Shown here piece after piece: positions 1 through 5,201 of a DNA stretch of 8,155 nucleotides. The stretch spans positions 1 through 8,155 of the forward strand of contig JAITEC010000020.1 of the NCBI GenBank assembly GCA_031282225.1. The letters run 5' to 3'. The notes below the pieces were generated by a model, which did not search any database, was not told the DNA's origin, and was given only the letters and a program-made list of their open reading frames with translations. A program made the translations under genes and the position numbers. This DNA comes from Oscillospiraceae bacterium (lineage in GTDB: Bacteria > Bacillota > Clostridia > Oscillospirales > Oscillospiraceae). How positions within the stretch are numbered: position 1 is the stretch's first letter; each line of letters opens with the position of its first letter.

Positions 1-176
1 ATATATGATAAACAAAGTTTCTCCAGAGACTTTTCCTACAGCCTGTCCATGGCCTGTACAGCCTATGTATAGGATTAAAAATTTTCACCAGATACATTTA
101 CAACAGCCGGGCCCAGGCCGGTACAGCCGATATATCCCAGATCATCATCGCCGCTGTCCGTGCCATATTTGAAACT
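1..176 (+). other. Possible frame-broken 5' part of the lipase gene, or AT-rich leader
   Basis: No intact gene lies here. Reading from base 1, the frame gives a peptide containing FSRDFSYSLSMACTAYV before a TAG at 70-72. Its helical, Tyr/Ala-rich character resembles the start of many class 3 lipases (inference from memory of the family). The lipase frame itself is open from base 12, after a TAA at 9-11, but has no ATG or GTG and no ribosome site. A single shift of -1 or +2 between about 12 and 70 would join the two frames. Alternatively the stretch is untranslated leader and the resemblance is chance. No convincing promoter was found. Confidence 0.3.
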
Positions 177-1340
177 TTGTTCCACAGCTCGCCGAGTTTG
201 GCTGCAGGGCCGCTGATAGGCGATTCGTCAAGTGCGGACACGCTTTTCAACTTGCGCAACGGAAGCGGCAGTCCCACCGGCTGCGGTGTATGGGACATAC
301 AGTGGGAAATTGGAAAAGGCAAATGCGACGCCCTGCAAAATCTCGGGTACGACGTCGGCCCCGGCGCCACGTCCATAGACAACATGGACTATGTCATGGG
401 TAAAAAGCAAAAGGCGAACGGCGGAACGGATGTTGTCATCGCTTTCCAAGGTACCGACGGTTGGAGTGATGACGAAGATATTTTCGACTTGCTTGGTCTC
501 GCTGACAAGGCCGCCAATTATAATCCTTTAGGCTTACTCACTGACGGACAGCACAAAGGTTATTACGAGATGGCGAAAAAACTGTGGAGCACCTCAGAAA
601 TAGAAGATATGATCACCCGCGCCAAGAGCGGGGAGGACATCACATTCAACCTCTCCGGACACAGTATGGGCGGCGCTATAGCGCAGTGCCTTGCCATACA
701 TCTTATGCAGGAAGGTGTTCCGCCTGAGAACATAAAAGGTGTTACATTCGCATGTGCGCTCACAGTTACCGATGATATAAACAAATTGAAAATTACCGGC
801 AGCGACGAGACTATCGGTGATGTACTCAAACGCCTTGATTGGACAAACTATGTTCTGAACACCGATGCGGTGCCAAACGGGGTTGTAAAGGGCTCTATAA
901 AAAATATCGGCGGTACGCGCATAGGAAAAGACAATGTTATCATTGATCCAATTCCAGACTCTAACAAGCAGAATGATTTTTGGAGCGGAATTTCAAAAAC
1001 AGACAACGGAAAACACGATATGTCCACGTACGGCAAACTGCTGGGAAAGCCAATGGTGACGATGTACAACGACGTCAACAGCGGCGGGGATCAGTTCTAT
1101 TTCCAAGAGGGAGATTTCAGCGCGTTTGCCGTGCAGGACAAATTCTCGAGCATAGAAATTCCGGAAGGGTACCGCGTGACGCTGTACGAGCACAACAATT
1201 ACGGCGGCAAAACCCTTGTCTTGAACGGTCCGGGCACATATAACCTCACCGACCACGTTTTAGACGCAAAAGGCGGTTGGTTTGGCACCGGCAACGATTG
1301 GAACGACGACGCCAGCAGCATGAAAGTGGAGAAAATATAG
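177..1340 (+). CDS. Class 3 lipase with C-terminal beta/gamma-crystallin domain (5' end uncertain)
   Basis: This is a serine esterase of the alpha/beta-hydrolase fold (Lipase_3), expected to hydrolyse acylglycerols or phospholipids. Numbering from the TTG at 177, FQGTD (90-94) fits the oxyanion-hole strand, GHSMGG (161-166) carries nucleophile Ser163, NTDAVP gives Asp230 and KHDMSTYG gives His280, so the triad looks complete. Residues about 305-387 form a beta/gamma-crystallin-like Greek-key unit: YEHNNYGG, then NDDASS (376-381), which fits the family's calcium-binding pattern N/D-N/D-x-x-S/T-S. No signal peptide or transmembrane segment is visible. The TTG has no Shine-Dalgarno sequence, so the real N-terminus is probably upstream and may be interrupted. 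The gene is AT-richer and less ATA-biased than its neighbour (12 of 25 Ile codons are ATA), which suggests separate origin. T7SS-exported lipases are known (TslA of Staphylococcus aureus), so export by the nearby system is possible but unproven. Confidence 0.85.
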   Translation: MFHSSPSLAAGPLIGDSSSADTLFNLRNGSGSPTGCGVWDIQWEIGKGKCDALQNLGYDVGPGATSIDNMDYVMGKKQKANGGTDVVIAFQGTDGWSDDEDIFDLLGLADKAANYNPLGLLTDGQHKGYYEMAKKLWSTSEIEDMITRAKSGEDITFNLSGHSMGGAIAQCLAIHLMQEGVPPENIKGVTFACALTVTDDINKLKITGSDETIGDVLKRLDWTNYVLNTDAVPNGVVKGSIKNIGGTRIGKDNVIIDPIPDSNKQNDFWSGISKTDNGKHDMSTYGKLLGKPMVTMYNDVNSGGDQFYFQEGDFSAFAVQDKFSSIEIPEGYRVTLYEHNNYGGKTLVLNGPGTYNLTDHVLDAKGGWFGTGNDWNDDASSMKVEKI

Positions 1341-1391
1341 CTCGGCGCCAAATGACGCGCCATTAATTATACATACAGGGGGAATTCATCA

Positions 1392-2177
1392 ATGTTTTGC
1401 TCAAAATGCGGTACGCAATTGGCTGCGGGCACGGGGTACTGCTCCAAGTGCGGCGCACCCGCCACGGCTGTCCCGGCGACCGTCTCGGCCGGCGCCGGAC
1501 ACCCGCAGGCCACGCAGCCACCGCGGGCTCCGGCAGTGACGGAACGCGATCCCGGGAGGGCGGATGCCGCGCCCGGCTTCTTCGATCTCGGCGAATATGT
1601 CATAGACGAGAAAATATCCGCGTTTAAATTCACGAACGCGTACAAGGTCTTCAACGCGGGCGGCGTCCAGATAGGCGCGGTGGAACAGCAAAAAGTATCT
1701 GGCGGCGCGAAAGCGGCGCGGCTGCTCCTCGGGAACAACGTAAAAGCCATGCAGGCGTTCAGGCTCGACATCACGGACATGGGCGGCGCCGTAATGGCGG
1801 GCGTGGAACGCGCCGGCATCTCTTCCGGCATGAAAGGCATCAGGGGAATAGGCATATATGGCGGTTCCGGGCAGCCAATAGGCTCAATAAAGGTCCTGTT
1901 CAGCATGTTGAAGCCAAAAATGGATATCCTCGACCCGGGCGGCGCGACGATAGGCAGGATACAGGGCGACTGGATAGGTTGGAACTTCACGATAACCGAC
2001 GCGAACGGCGTAGAGGTAGGCGCTGTCAACAAAAAATGGGCGGGCGCCATGAAAGAGATATTTACTACAGCCGACAAGTACCATGTCTCTATATCGCCCC
2101 GCGCGTCCGGCGTCCACCGCGTGGCCATAGTGGCCGCCGCGATAACAATAGACATGGTGCTAAAGGAAACAAAGTAG
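1392..2177 (+). CDS. Zinc-ribbon protein with phospholipid scramblase/LURP-one-like domain
   Basis: The N-terminus is a four-cysteine zinc ribbon: Cys3 and Cys6 (CSKC), Cys17 and Cys20 (CSKC). A Pro/Ala-rich linker (about 22-60) follows. From about residue 63 to the end, short strands with repeated turns (FNAGGVQIGAV, YGGSGQPIGSI, LDPGGATIGRI, TDANGVEVGAV) match the tubby-like fold of scramblase/LURP-one-related proteins. NKKWAGAMKEIFTTADKY (213-230) closely resembles the signature strand-helix of phospholipid scramblases, and the closing hydrophobic helix (about 243-258, containing IDMVLKE) also fits. In eukaryotes such domains bind or move phospholipids; the role in bacteria is mostly unknown. 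The start is supported by a purine-rich AGGGGGAA about 8 nt upstream. It lies 51 nt after the lipase on the same strand, so co-transcription and a shared lipid-related role are plausible. Of 20 Ile codons, 16 are ATA. Length is 261 residues. Confidence 0.75.
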   Translation: MFCSKCGTQLAAGTGYCSKCGAPATAVPATVSAGAGHPQATQPPRAPAVTERDPGRADAAPGFFDLGEYVIDEKISAFKFTNAYKVFNAGGVQIGAVEQQKVSGGAKAARLLLGNNVKAMQAFRLDITDMGGAVMAGVERAGISSGMKGIRGIGIYGGSGQPIGSIKVLFSMLKPKMDILDPGGATIGRIQGDWIGWNFTITDANGVEVGAVNKKWAGAMKEIFTTADKYHVSISPRASGVHRVAIVAAAITIDMVLKETK

Positions 2178-2213
2178 CGCGCATCGTCACGATCTGTTTT
2201 TGAGGTGTTGCTT

Positions 2214-2297
2214 ATGTACAACAATATCGGAGCAAAAATCAAAGGTTTGGCCAGGACCCTCTGCTTCAAATGCGGCTTGATATTTGAATATGTGTAA
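2214..2297 (+). pseudogene. 27-codon ORF, likely truncated start of a small membrane-protein gene
   Basis: An ATG with an upstream GAGGTG (2202-2207, 6-nt spacing) opens a 27-residue peptide beginning MYNNIGAKIKGLA and ending at TAA. N-termini of the type M-[FY]-x-N-I-G-x-K-I-K-x-L-A are common in small multi-pass membrane proteins of Clostridia (from memory), where a hydrophobic helix should follow. Here the frame instead gives a short Cys-containing tail and stops, and the sequence after the stop does not continue the expected helix in any frame I checked. A decayed gene cut by deletion or recombination fits best. A genuine micropeptide cannot be excluded. Confidence 0.4.
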
Positions 2298-2320
2298 AAT
2301 GGCGTGTCAAATGTTGTTCG

Positions 2321-2349
2321 TTACATAAATCGTGCATTTCATTACATAA
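2321..2349 (+). repeat. Direct repeat TTACATAA x2, possible activator site
   Basis: TTACATAA occurs at 2321-2328 and again at 2342-2349. The start-to-start distance is 21 bp, about two helical turns, so both copies face the same side of the DNA. The second copy ends 3 bp before the proposed -35 box, a position typical of class II activator sites. That it binds a regulator is inference. Confidence 0.45.
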
Positions 2350-2352
2350 CCC

Positions 2353-2381
2353 TTGACGCTGCGGCGACGGTTTAGTAAAGT
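2353..2381 (+). promoter_or_regulatory. Sigma-A type promoter of the Esx cluster
   Basis: TTGACG (2353-2358, 5 of 6 consensus) is followed after exactly 17 bp by TAAAGT (2376-2381, 4 of 6 consensus). The predicted transcription start is near 2388, leaving a leader of about 60 nt before the first WXG100 gene. It is the best promoter-like sequence in the only large gap ahead of the cluster, and probably drives the genes from 2450 onward. Confidence 0.6.
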
Positions 2382-2386
2382 AGTCT

Positions 2387-2403
2387 TGCGCCATACAGGC
2401 GCA
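2387..2403 (+). other. 5' leader stem-loop TGCGCC-ATACA-GGCGCA
   Basis: A perfect 6-bp GC-rich stem with a 5-nt loop lies at or just after the predicted transcription start. No T-run follows, so it is not a terminator. Hairpins at the extreme 5' end of an mRNA are known to slow decay, and that would suit genes for abundant small secreted proteins; the role here is inferred. Confidence 0.4.
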
Positions 2404-2435
2404 GATTGCCGATAAGACACAATAATCTAAATCAT

Positions 2436-2440
2436 GGAGG
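2436..2440 (+). promoter_or_regulatory. Ribosome binding site GGAGG
   Basis: A perfect GGAGG core 9 nt before the ATG at 2450 fixes the start of the first WXG100 gene and indicates strong translation. The alternative ATG overlapping this site at 2434 is in another frame. Confidence 0.8.
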
Positions 2441-2449
2441 TAAAAAGAC

Positions 2450-2752
2450 ATGGCGGGCACAGAAGTAACCACCGGGAGACTGACACAGGCGGCAAGCAGG
2501 CTGGGGGACTTCATCTCCCAGTACAACGCGGCGGTAGACAAGTTCTACAACTGCGGGGCGGAGATAGACACGATGTGGGACGGCGAGGCAAGCCAGAAGT
2601 TCATGGCCACGCTGACGAACGACCGAGAGCGCTTCAACGCGCTGACAAAGATCCTCCAGCGCTACGTTGAAGTGCTAAACCAAGACGCGAGCACATACGC
2701 CAAGGCCGAATCCGACGTGCTGAACACGTTGAACACGAACAAGATCCGCTGA
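2450..2752 (+). CDS. WXG100 (Esx) protein 1, WDG type
   Basis: This is a 100-residue helix-turn-helix protein of the WXG100 family, small substrates of type VII secretion that form four-helix dimers. The turn carries Trp43-Asp44-Gly45 between two amphipathic helices. The C-terminal part holds YAKAE (83-87), matching the YxxxD/E export motif; it ends NKIR without a long extension. There is no signal peptide, as expected. It is the first gene after the promoter and is followed 31 nt later by a WKS-type partner, so the two probably form a heterodimer (inference from the family). Cys35 lies near the end of the first helix. The family assignment is firm; the specific role is unknown. Confidence 0.93.
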   Translation: MAGTEVTTGRLTQAASRLGDFISQYNAAVDKFYNCGAEIDTMWDGEASQKFMATLTNDRERFNALTKILQRYVEVLNQDASTYAKAESDVLNTLNTNKIR

Positions 2753-2783
2753 CAGGGCGCGGGAACAAGAAAGGGGTAAAACA

Positions 2784-3101
2784 ATGGACATAACACTGCG
2801 AGTAAAGCCGGAAGTACTCAGCGCAAAAGCTGACGAGATGGACAACCAAAAAGGGCAGGTCATCCAGATAATGGAGCAGGCGAAGCAGGAGATAAACTCG
2901 CTGACGGGCACGTGGAAGAGCGATGCGGCGGACGAGTTCCAAAACCGCTTCAAGCAGGTGTACGACGACATAGACAATATGCTAGCCGTGGCGTCGGAGC
3001 ACATAAGCGACATAAAGGAAGCGGCACAGATATACACAACAGCGGAGCAGGCTGCGAAGACCGCCGCCGAAGGGCTGCCGACAGACGGCGTCACGCGCTG
3101 A
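2784..3101 (+). CDS. WXG100 (Esx) protein 2, WKS type with LPTDGVTR tail
   Basis: This 105-residue WXG100-family protein has Trp44-Lys45-Ser46 in place of strict WXG, a common family variant, followed by DAADEF. Two long charged amphipathic helices flank the turn. YTTAE (84-88) fits the YxxxD/E export motif, and the tail EGLPTDGVTR extends beyond it. Translation is supported by AAGGGG (2771-2776), 7 nt before the ATG. It is the likely dimer partner of the preceding gene. The same architecture and tail recur in the WKS-type gene at 4499, showing the pair is duplicated. Seven of eight Ile codons are ATA. A strong hairpin follows the gene and may set its expression apart from the CHAP gene. Confidence 0.92.
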   Translation: MDITLRVKPEVLSAKADEMDNQKGQVIQIMEQAKQEINSLTGTWKSDAADEFQNRFKQVYDDIDNMLAVASEHISDIKEAAQIYTTAEQAAKTAAEGLPTDGVTR

Positions 3102-3122
3102 CGCTCGGGTTGCGCGGGCATC

Positions 3123-3154
3123 CGGCAGGGGCGTTGCATACGACGCCCCTGCCG
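3123..3154 (+). other. 12-bp perfect stem-loop between Esx pair 1 and the CHAP gene
   Basis: CGGCAGGGGCGT (3123-3134) and ACGCCCCTGCCG (3143-3154) are perfect inverse complements around an 8-nt loop, making the most stable hairpin noticed in the window. No U-run follows, so classical intrinsic termination is unlikely. It could protect the upstream Esx mRNA from 3' decay, cause partial termination or be a processing site (inference). Confidence 0.6.
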
Positions 3155-3167
3155 ACAGGCGCCAGCG

Positions 3168-3190
3168 AAATCCTGTGGATTTTAGGATTT
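3168..3190 (+). repeat. Inverted repeat AAATCCT / AGGATTT
   Basis: A perfect 7-bp inverted repeat with a 9-nt spacer lies just downstream of the large hairpin and 12 nt before the ribosome site of the CHAP gene. It could be a second, weaker RNA hairpin or a protein-binding site. Function is unknown. Confidence 0.35.
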
Positions 3191-3202
3191 GGACGGCAGA
3201 AT

Positions 3203-3208
3203 AGGAGG
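3203..3208 (+). promoter_or_regulatory. Ribosome binding site AGGAGG choosing a TTG start
   Basis: A perfect AGGAGG lies 8 nt before the TTG at 3217. No ATG in the frame is comparably placed, so this site decides the start of the CHAP protein and supports use of TTG. Confidence 0.75.
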
Positions 3209-3216
3209 CACGCAAA

Positions 3217-4137
3217 TTGGCACAGTACAATGCGACGTTTGACACGGCCCCCCGCGCGGAGTTCCGGCGGATCGGGGCAGCGCTGGACGAATGCAGGATA
3301 AAGCTCCTCAGCGCGGCAAACGCCCTGGACGACGTAGACGGCGGCTTACTGGGCTGTATAGACGAGGCGACAGGCGACCGCCTGCTCAACCTCAGGGGCG
3401 AGACATCCATGGCTCCCATGGCAAACGCCGTTAGGGGCATAGCGTCCACGCTGCCCGGCGTCGCCGACAGGCTGCGCGGGGAGGGAAACGTGTACGAAGC
3501 GGCGGTACAGCGCTACAAACAGGCCGAGACAGGCACTTGCACGGGATTCACGTCGGTAGTGCTGCAAATATTAAGCGCAATCGTGAACGCGATAAACGCC
3601 ATTGCCGAGCATCCGACGCAACCGGGACAGACAGGGCAGCCAGAGCAGCCAGGACAAGTCGCGCAGCCACCATCAGTAGCGTCGGGAAGCGTGCCATCGC
3701 CAGACGCGGCATTCTTAAAGCAACTCGACGATTTTAAGACTTGGGTGCTCGACAAAAACAATTGGACTGACAAAGCCGGCGGTGCCGCCGGCGGAATTGA
3801 CGTGGACAACGCTTTTGGCGAACAGTGCGCGGATATATCAAAAAAATGGTATATGACAATGTATGGCGTGAGCAGCGTCGGATTGAGCGCATATGACGAT
3901 GCCGGCAAAACACCCATGGTTAATTTCAAGGCAAAGAACACAATGGCCGACGTATCCGGCGGTCCTTACGCAGCAGGCGATATAGGATTCAAAATCGGAA
4001 AATCGGGTCACACTTTTGTGATAATGTCCAATCCTGACGCAAACGGGATGGTGCAAATACTGGAACAAAATCCTTCCAGCCCAAGGCTTAGCACCATGCA
4101 TATTTCTGAAATCACTAACGGATACCGGAAAAAATAA
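3217..4137 (+). CDS. Putative T7SS effector or wall hydrolase: Esx-like N-domain plus CHAP domain
   Basis: This 306-residue protein has three parts. Residues 1-110 are helical like a single-chain Esx/LXG-type targeting domain and end with YKQAE (100-104), matching the YxxxD/E export motif. A hydrophobic helix (about 110-130) and a Pro/Gln linker (133-152) follow. Residues about 165-306 look like a CHAP cysteine amidase/endopeptidase acting on peptidoglycan: FGEQCADISKKW gives Cys204, GDIGFKIGKSGHTFVIMS gives His265, and ILEQN (281-285) is typical of the family. No Sec signal is present, so T7SS export is the natural route. EssH of Staphylococcus aureus is a CHAP hydrolase needed for T7SS export, and CHAP toxins also occur as interbacterial effectors; both remain possible. 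No obvious dedicated immunity gene is recognised. Sampled lines are about 72% GC in the N-terminal half and about 45% in the CHAP half, suggesting domain exchange. Confidence 0.78.
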   Translation: MAQYNATFDTAPRAEFRRIGAALDECRIKLLSAANALDDVDGGLLGCIDEATGDRLLNLRGETSMAPMANAVRGIASTLPGVADRLRGEGNVYEAAVQRYKQAETGTCTGFTSVVLQILSAIVNAINAIAEHPTQPGQTGQPEQPGQVAQPPSVASGSVPSPDAAFLKQLDDFKTWVLDKNNWTDKAGGAAGGIDVDNAFGEQCADISKKWYMTMYGVSSVGLSAYDDAGKTPMVNFKAKNTMADVSGGPYAAGDIGFKIGKSGHTFVIMSNPDANGMVQILEQNPSSPRLSTMHISEITNGYRKK

Positions 4138-4181
4138 AATGGCGAAAAAAGTGCGAGTATATTGAGCGGAGGTAACGGAGC

Positions 4182-4484
4182 ATGAACTACACAGATGTAG
4201 ACGCGGATCGTGTGTTGAGCGTCAAGGCGCAGATCGCGCGGGACATCGACGGCGCGAAAAACGTGTACAGCGTCCTCAAGGGGCAGGTGATCGGCGCGCT
4301 GGCGCCGAGTTGGCAAGGGCAGGCGTTCGACACGTTTTCGCAGCAGTTCTCGGCATTTTTGGCGGCGTTCGACGCGTTCTTGAAGGACTGCGACACGCTC
4401 AACGCGGAGCTTCAAAAGGCGGGCACAAATTACAACAGAGCCGACGGGGACGTAAGGTCGCTTATTGCGGCGTTGCCGCGCTGA
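4182..4484 (+). CDS. WXG100 (Esx) protein 3, WQG type
   Basis: This 100-residue WXG100-family protein has Trp44-Gln45-Gly46 in the turn and flanking amphipathic helices; the second is rich in Phe (FDTFSQQFSAFLAAFDAF). YNRAD (84-88) fits the YxxxD/E export motif. The start has GGAGG (4168-4172) 9 nt upstream. It follows the CHAP gene by 44 nt and precedes a WKS-type partner by 14 nt, so it is the first member of the second Esx pair and parallels the gene at 2450. Sequence similarity to that gene is low outside the motifs, so the duplication is old or the pairs were recruited separately. Confidence 0.92.
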   Translation: MNYTDVDADRVLSVKAQIARDIDGAKNVYSVLKGQVIGALAPSWQGQAFDTFSQQFSAFLAAFDAFLKDCDTLNAELQKAGTNYNRADGDVRSLIAALPR

Positions 4485-4498
4485 GGGGGGAATGACAG

Positions 4499-4822
4499 AT
4501 GAGTGCCAACGTACACTTTAAGGAAGACCCGCAAAAAATCGCGGCTGTGGCATCGCTGATCCAAACGCAGCGGAACGGCTTTTCGAGCGCCCTGTCCGCA
4601 ATAAACACGAAAGCTACGGGCCTTAGGTCATACTGGAAGAGCGACAGCGCGGAGGAGTACAGCAAAAAACAGACAGACCTCAACGGGCGCGGCCAAGAAC
4701 TCGTAAAAATTCTCGACGACTTCGTCAAAAAACTTCAGCAGACCAGCGGCATTTATACGAGCGGGGAGCAGACCGCCAAAACGGCGGCCCAGAGCCTGCC
4801 TACAGACGGCGTATTCCGCTAA
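4499..4822 (+). CDS. WXG100 (Esx) protein 4, WKS type with LPTDGVFR tail
   Basis: This 107-residue WXG100-family protein has Trp46-Lys47-Ser48 followed by DSAEEY. YTSGE (86-90) fits the export motif, and the tail QSLPTDGVFR matches that of the protein encoded at 2784 (EGLPTDGVTR); the preceding EQ[TA]AKTAA is also shared. The two are therefore paralogues in the same slot of each pair, although their codons have diverged. A GAGGGGGG stretch overlapping the end of the preceding gene lies 8 nt before the ATG. The likely partner is the preceding WQG-type protein. Confidence 0.92.
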   Translation: MSANVHFKEDPQKIAAVASLIQTQRNGFSSALSAINTKATGLRSYWKSDSAEEYSKKQTDLNGRGQELVKILDDFVKKLQQTSGIYTSGEQTAKTAAQSLPTDGVFR

Positions 4823-4823
4823 T

Positions 4824-4829
4824 GGGGGG
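4824..4829 (+). promoter_or_regulatory. G-rich ribosome binding site choosing a GTG start
   Basis: GGGGGG followed by A sits 8 nt before the GTG at 4838, directly after the stop of the preceding gene. It is the only plausible ribosome site here and supports the GTG start of the fifth WXG100 gene. Confidence 0.6.
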
Positions 4830-4837
4830 ACATTACC

Positions 4838-5152
4838 GTGATTTGGAATTTTAATTATGACAAAGCCATACGGCAGGCCGAACAGATAGACAGCGTGGCG
4901 GGCGACATGACCGCCCTCGCCAACAACACGATGGGAGGCGCCATCAGCGCGGTCAACGCCTCGTGGGACGGCACCTCGTCCGACCTCTTCTTGCGGCACT
5001 GCGAAGATACAAGGGGTCAGATACTGGAAAAAGCGCGGCAGTTGACGCAAGCGGCCGTGAAGATACGCAATGTGGCCAGAATATTGCACGAGGCGGAAAT
5101 GAACGCGCGCCGCCAGATGGAGGAACTCTCCCGCCGCGCGACCGGCGGCTGA
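4838..5152 (+). CDS. WXG100 (Esx) protein 5, WDG type lacking the export Tyr
   Basis: This 104-residue WXG100-family protein starts at GTG and has Trp43-Asp44-Gly45 (NASWDGTSSDLF) between two helices. Where its neighbours have YxxxD/E, it reads LHEAE (83-87), so the Tyr is replaced by Leu while the acidic residue is kept. The C-terminus continues as a charged helix (RRQMEELSRR). It lies 15 nt after the second Esx pair and 49 nt before the DUF3137-like gene. With no WKS partner of its own it may homodimerise, pair with one of the other Esx proteins, or serve as chaperone for a larger substrate; its partner would then supply the export signal. Cys55 is unusual for the family. Confidence 0.88.
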   Translation: MIWNFNYDKAIRQAEQIDSVAGDMTALANNTMGGAISAVNASWDGTSSDLFLRHCEDTRGQILEKARQLTQAAVKIRNVARILHEAEMNARRQMEELSRRATGG

Positions 5153-5201
5153 CGTTGAAAACGGGGTCATACGGCGCATCTTTTCCAAAGGAGACGGCAC
5201 C

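Noticed and set aside
1344..1361. GGCGC / GCGCC inverted repeat after the lipase, possible terminator
   Set aside because: The stem is only 5 bp with an 8-nt loop and no T-run follows.
2183..2201. ATCGTCACGAT palindrome followed by a T-run, possible terminator of the zinc-ribbon gene
   Set aside because: Only a 4-bp stem with a 3-nt loop can form, and the T-run is 3 nt away; too weak to call.
1367..2269. 300-codon minus-strand ORF
   Set aside because: It is antisense to the zinc-ribbon gene, whose four Cys and scramblase-like motif clearly mark the coding strand.
4139..4165. ATG ORF of 8 codons between the CHAP gene and the third WXG100 gene
   Set aside because: Too short to support, with no ribosome site of its own.
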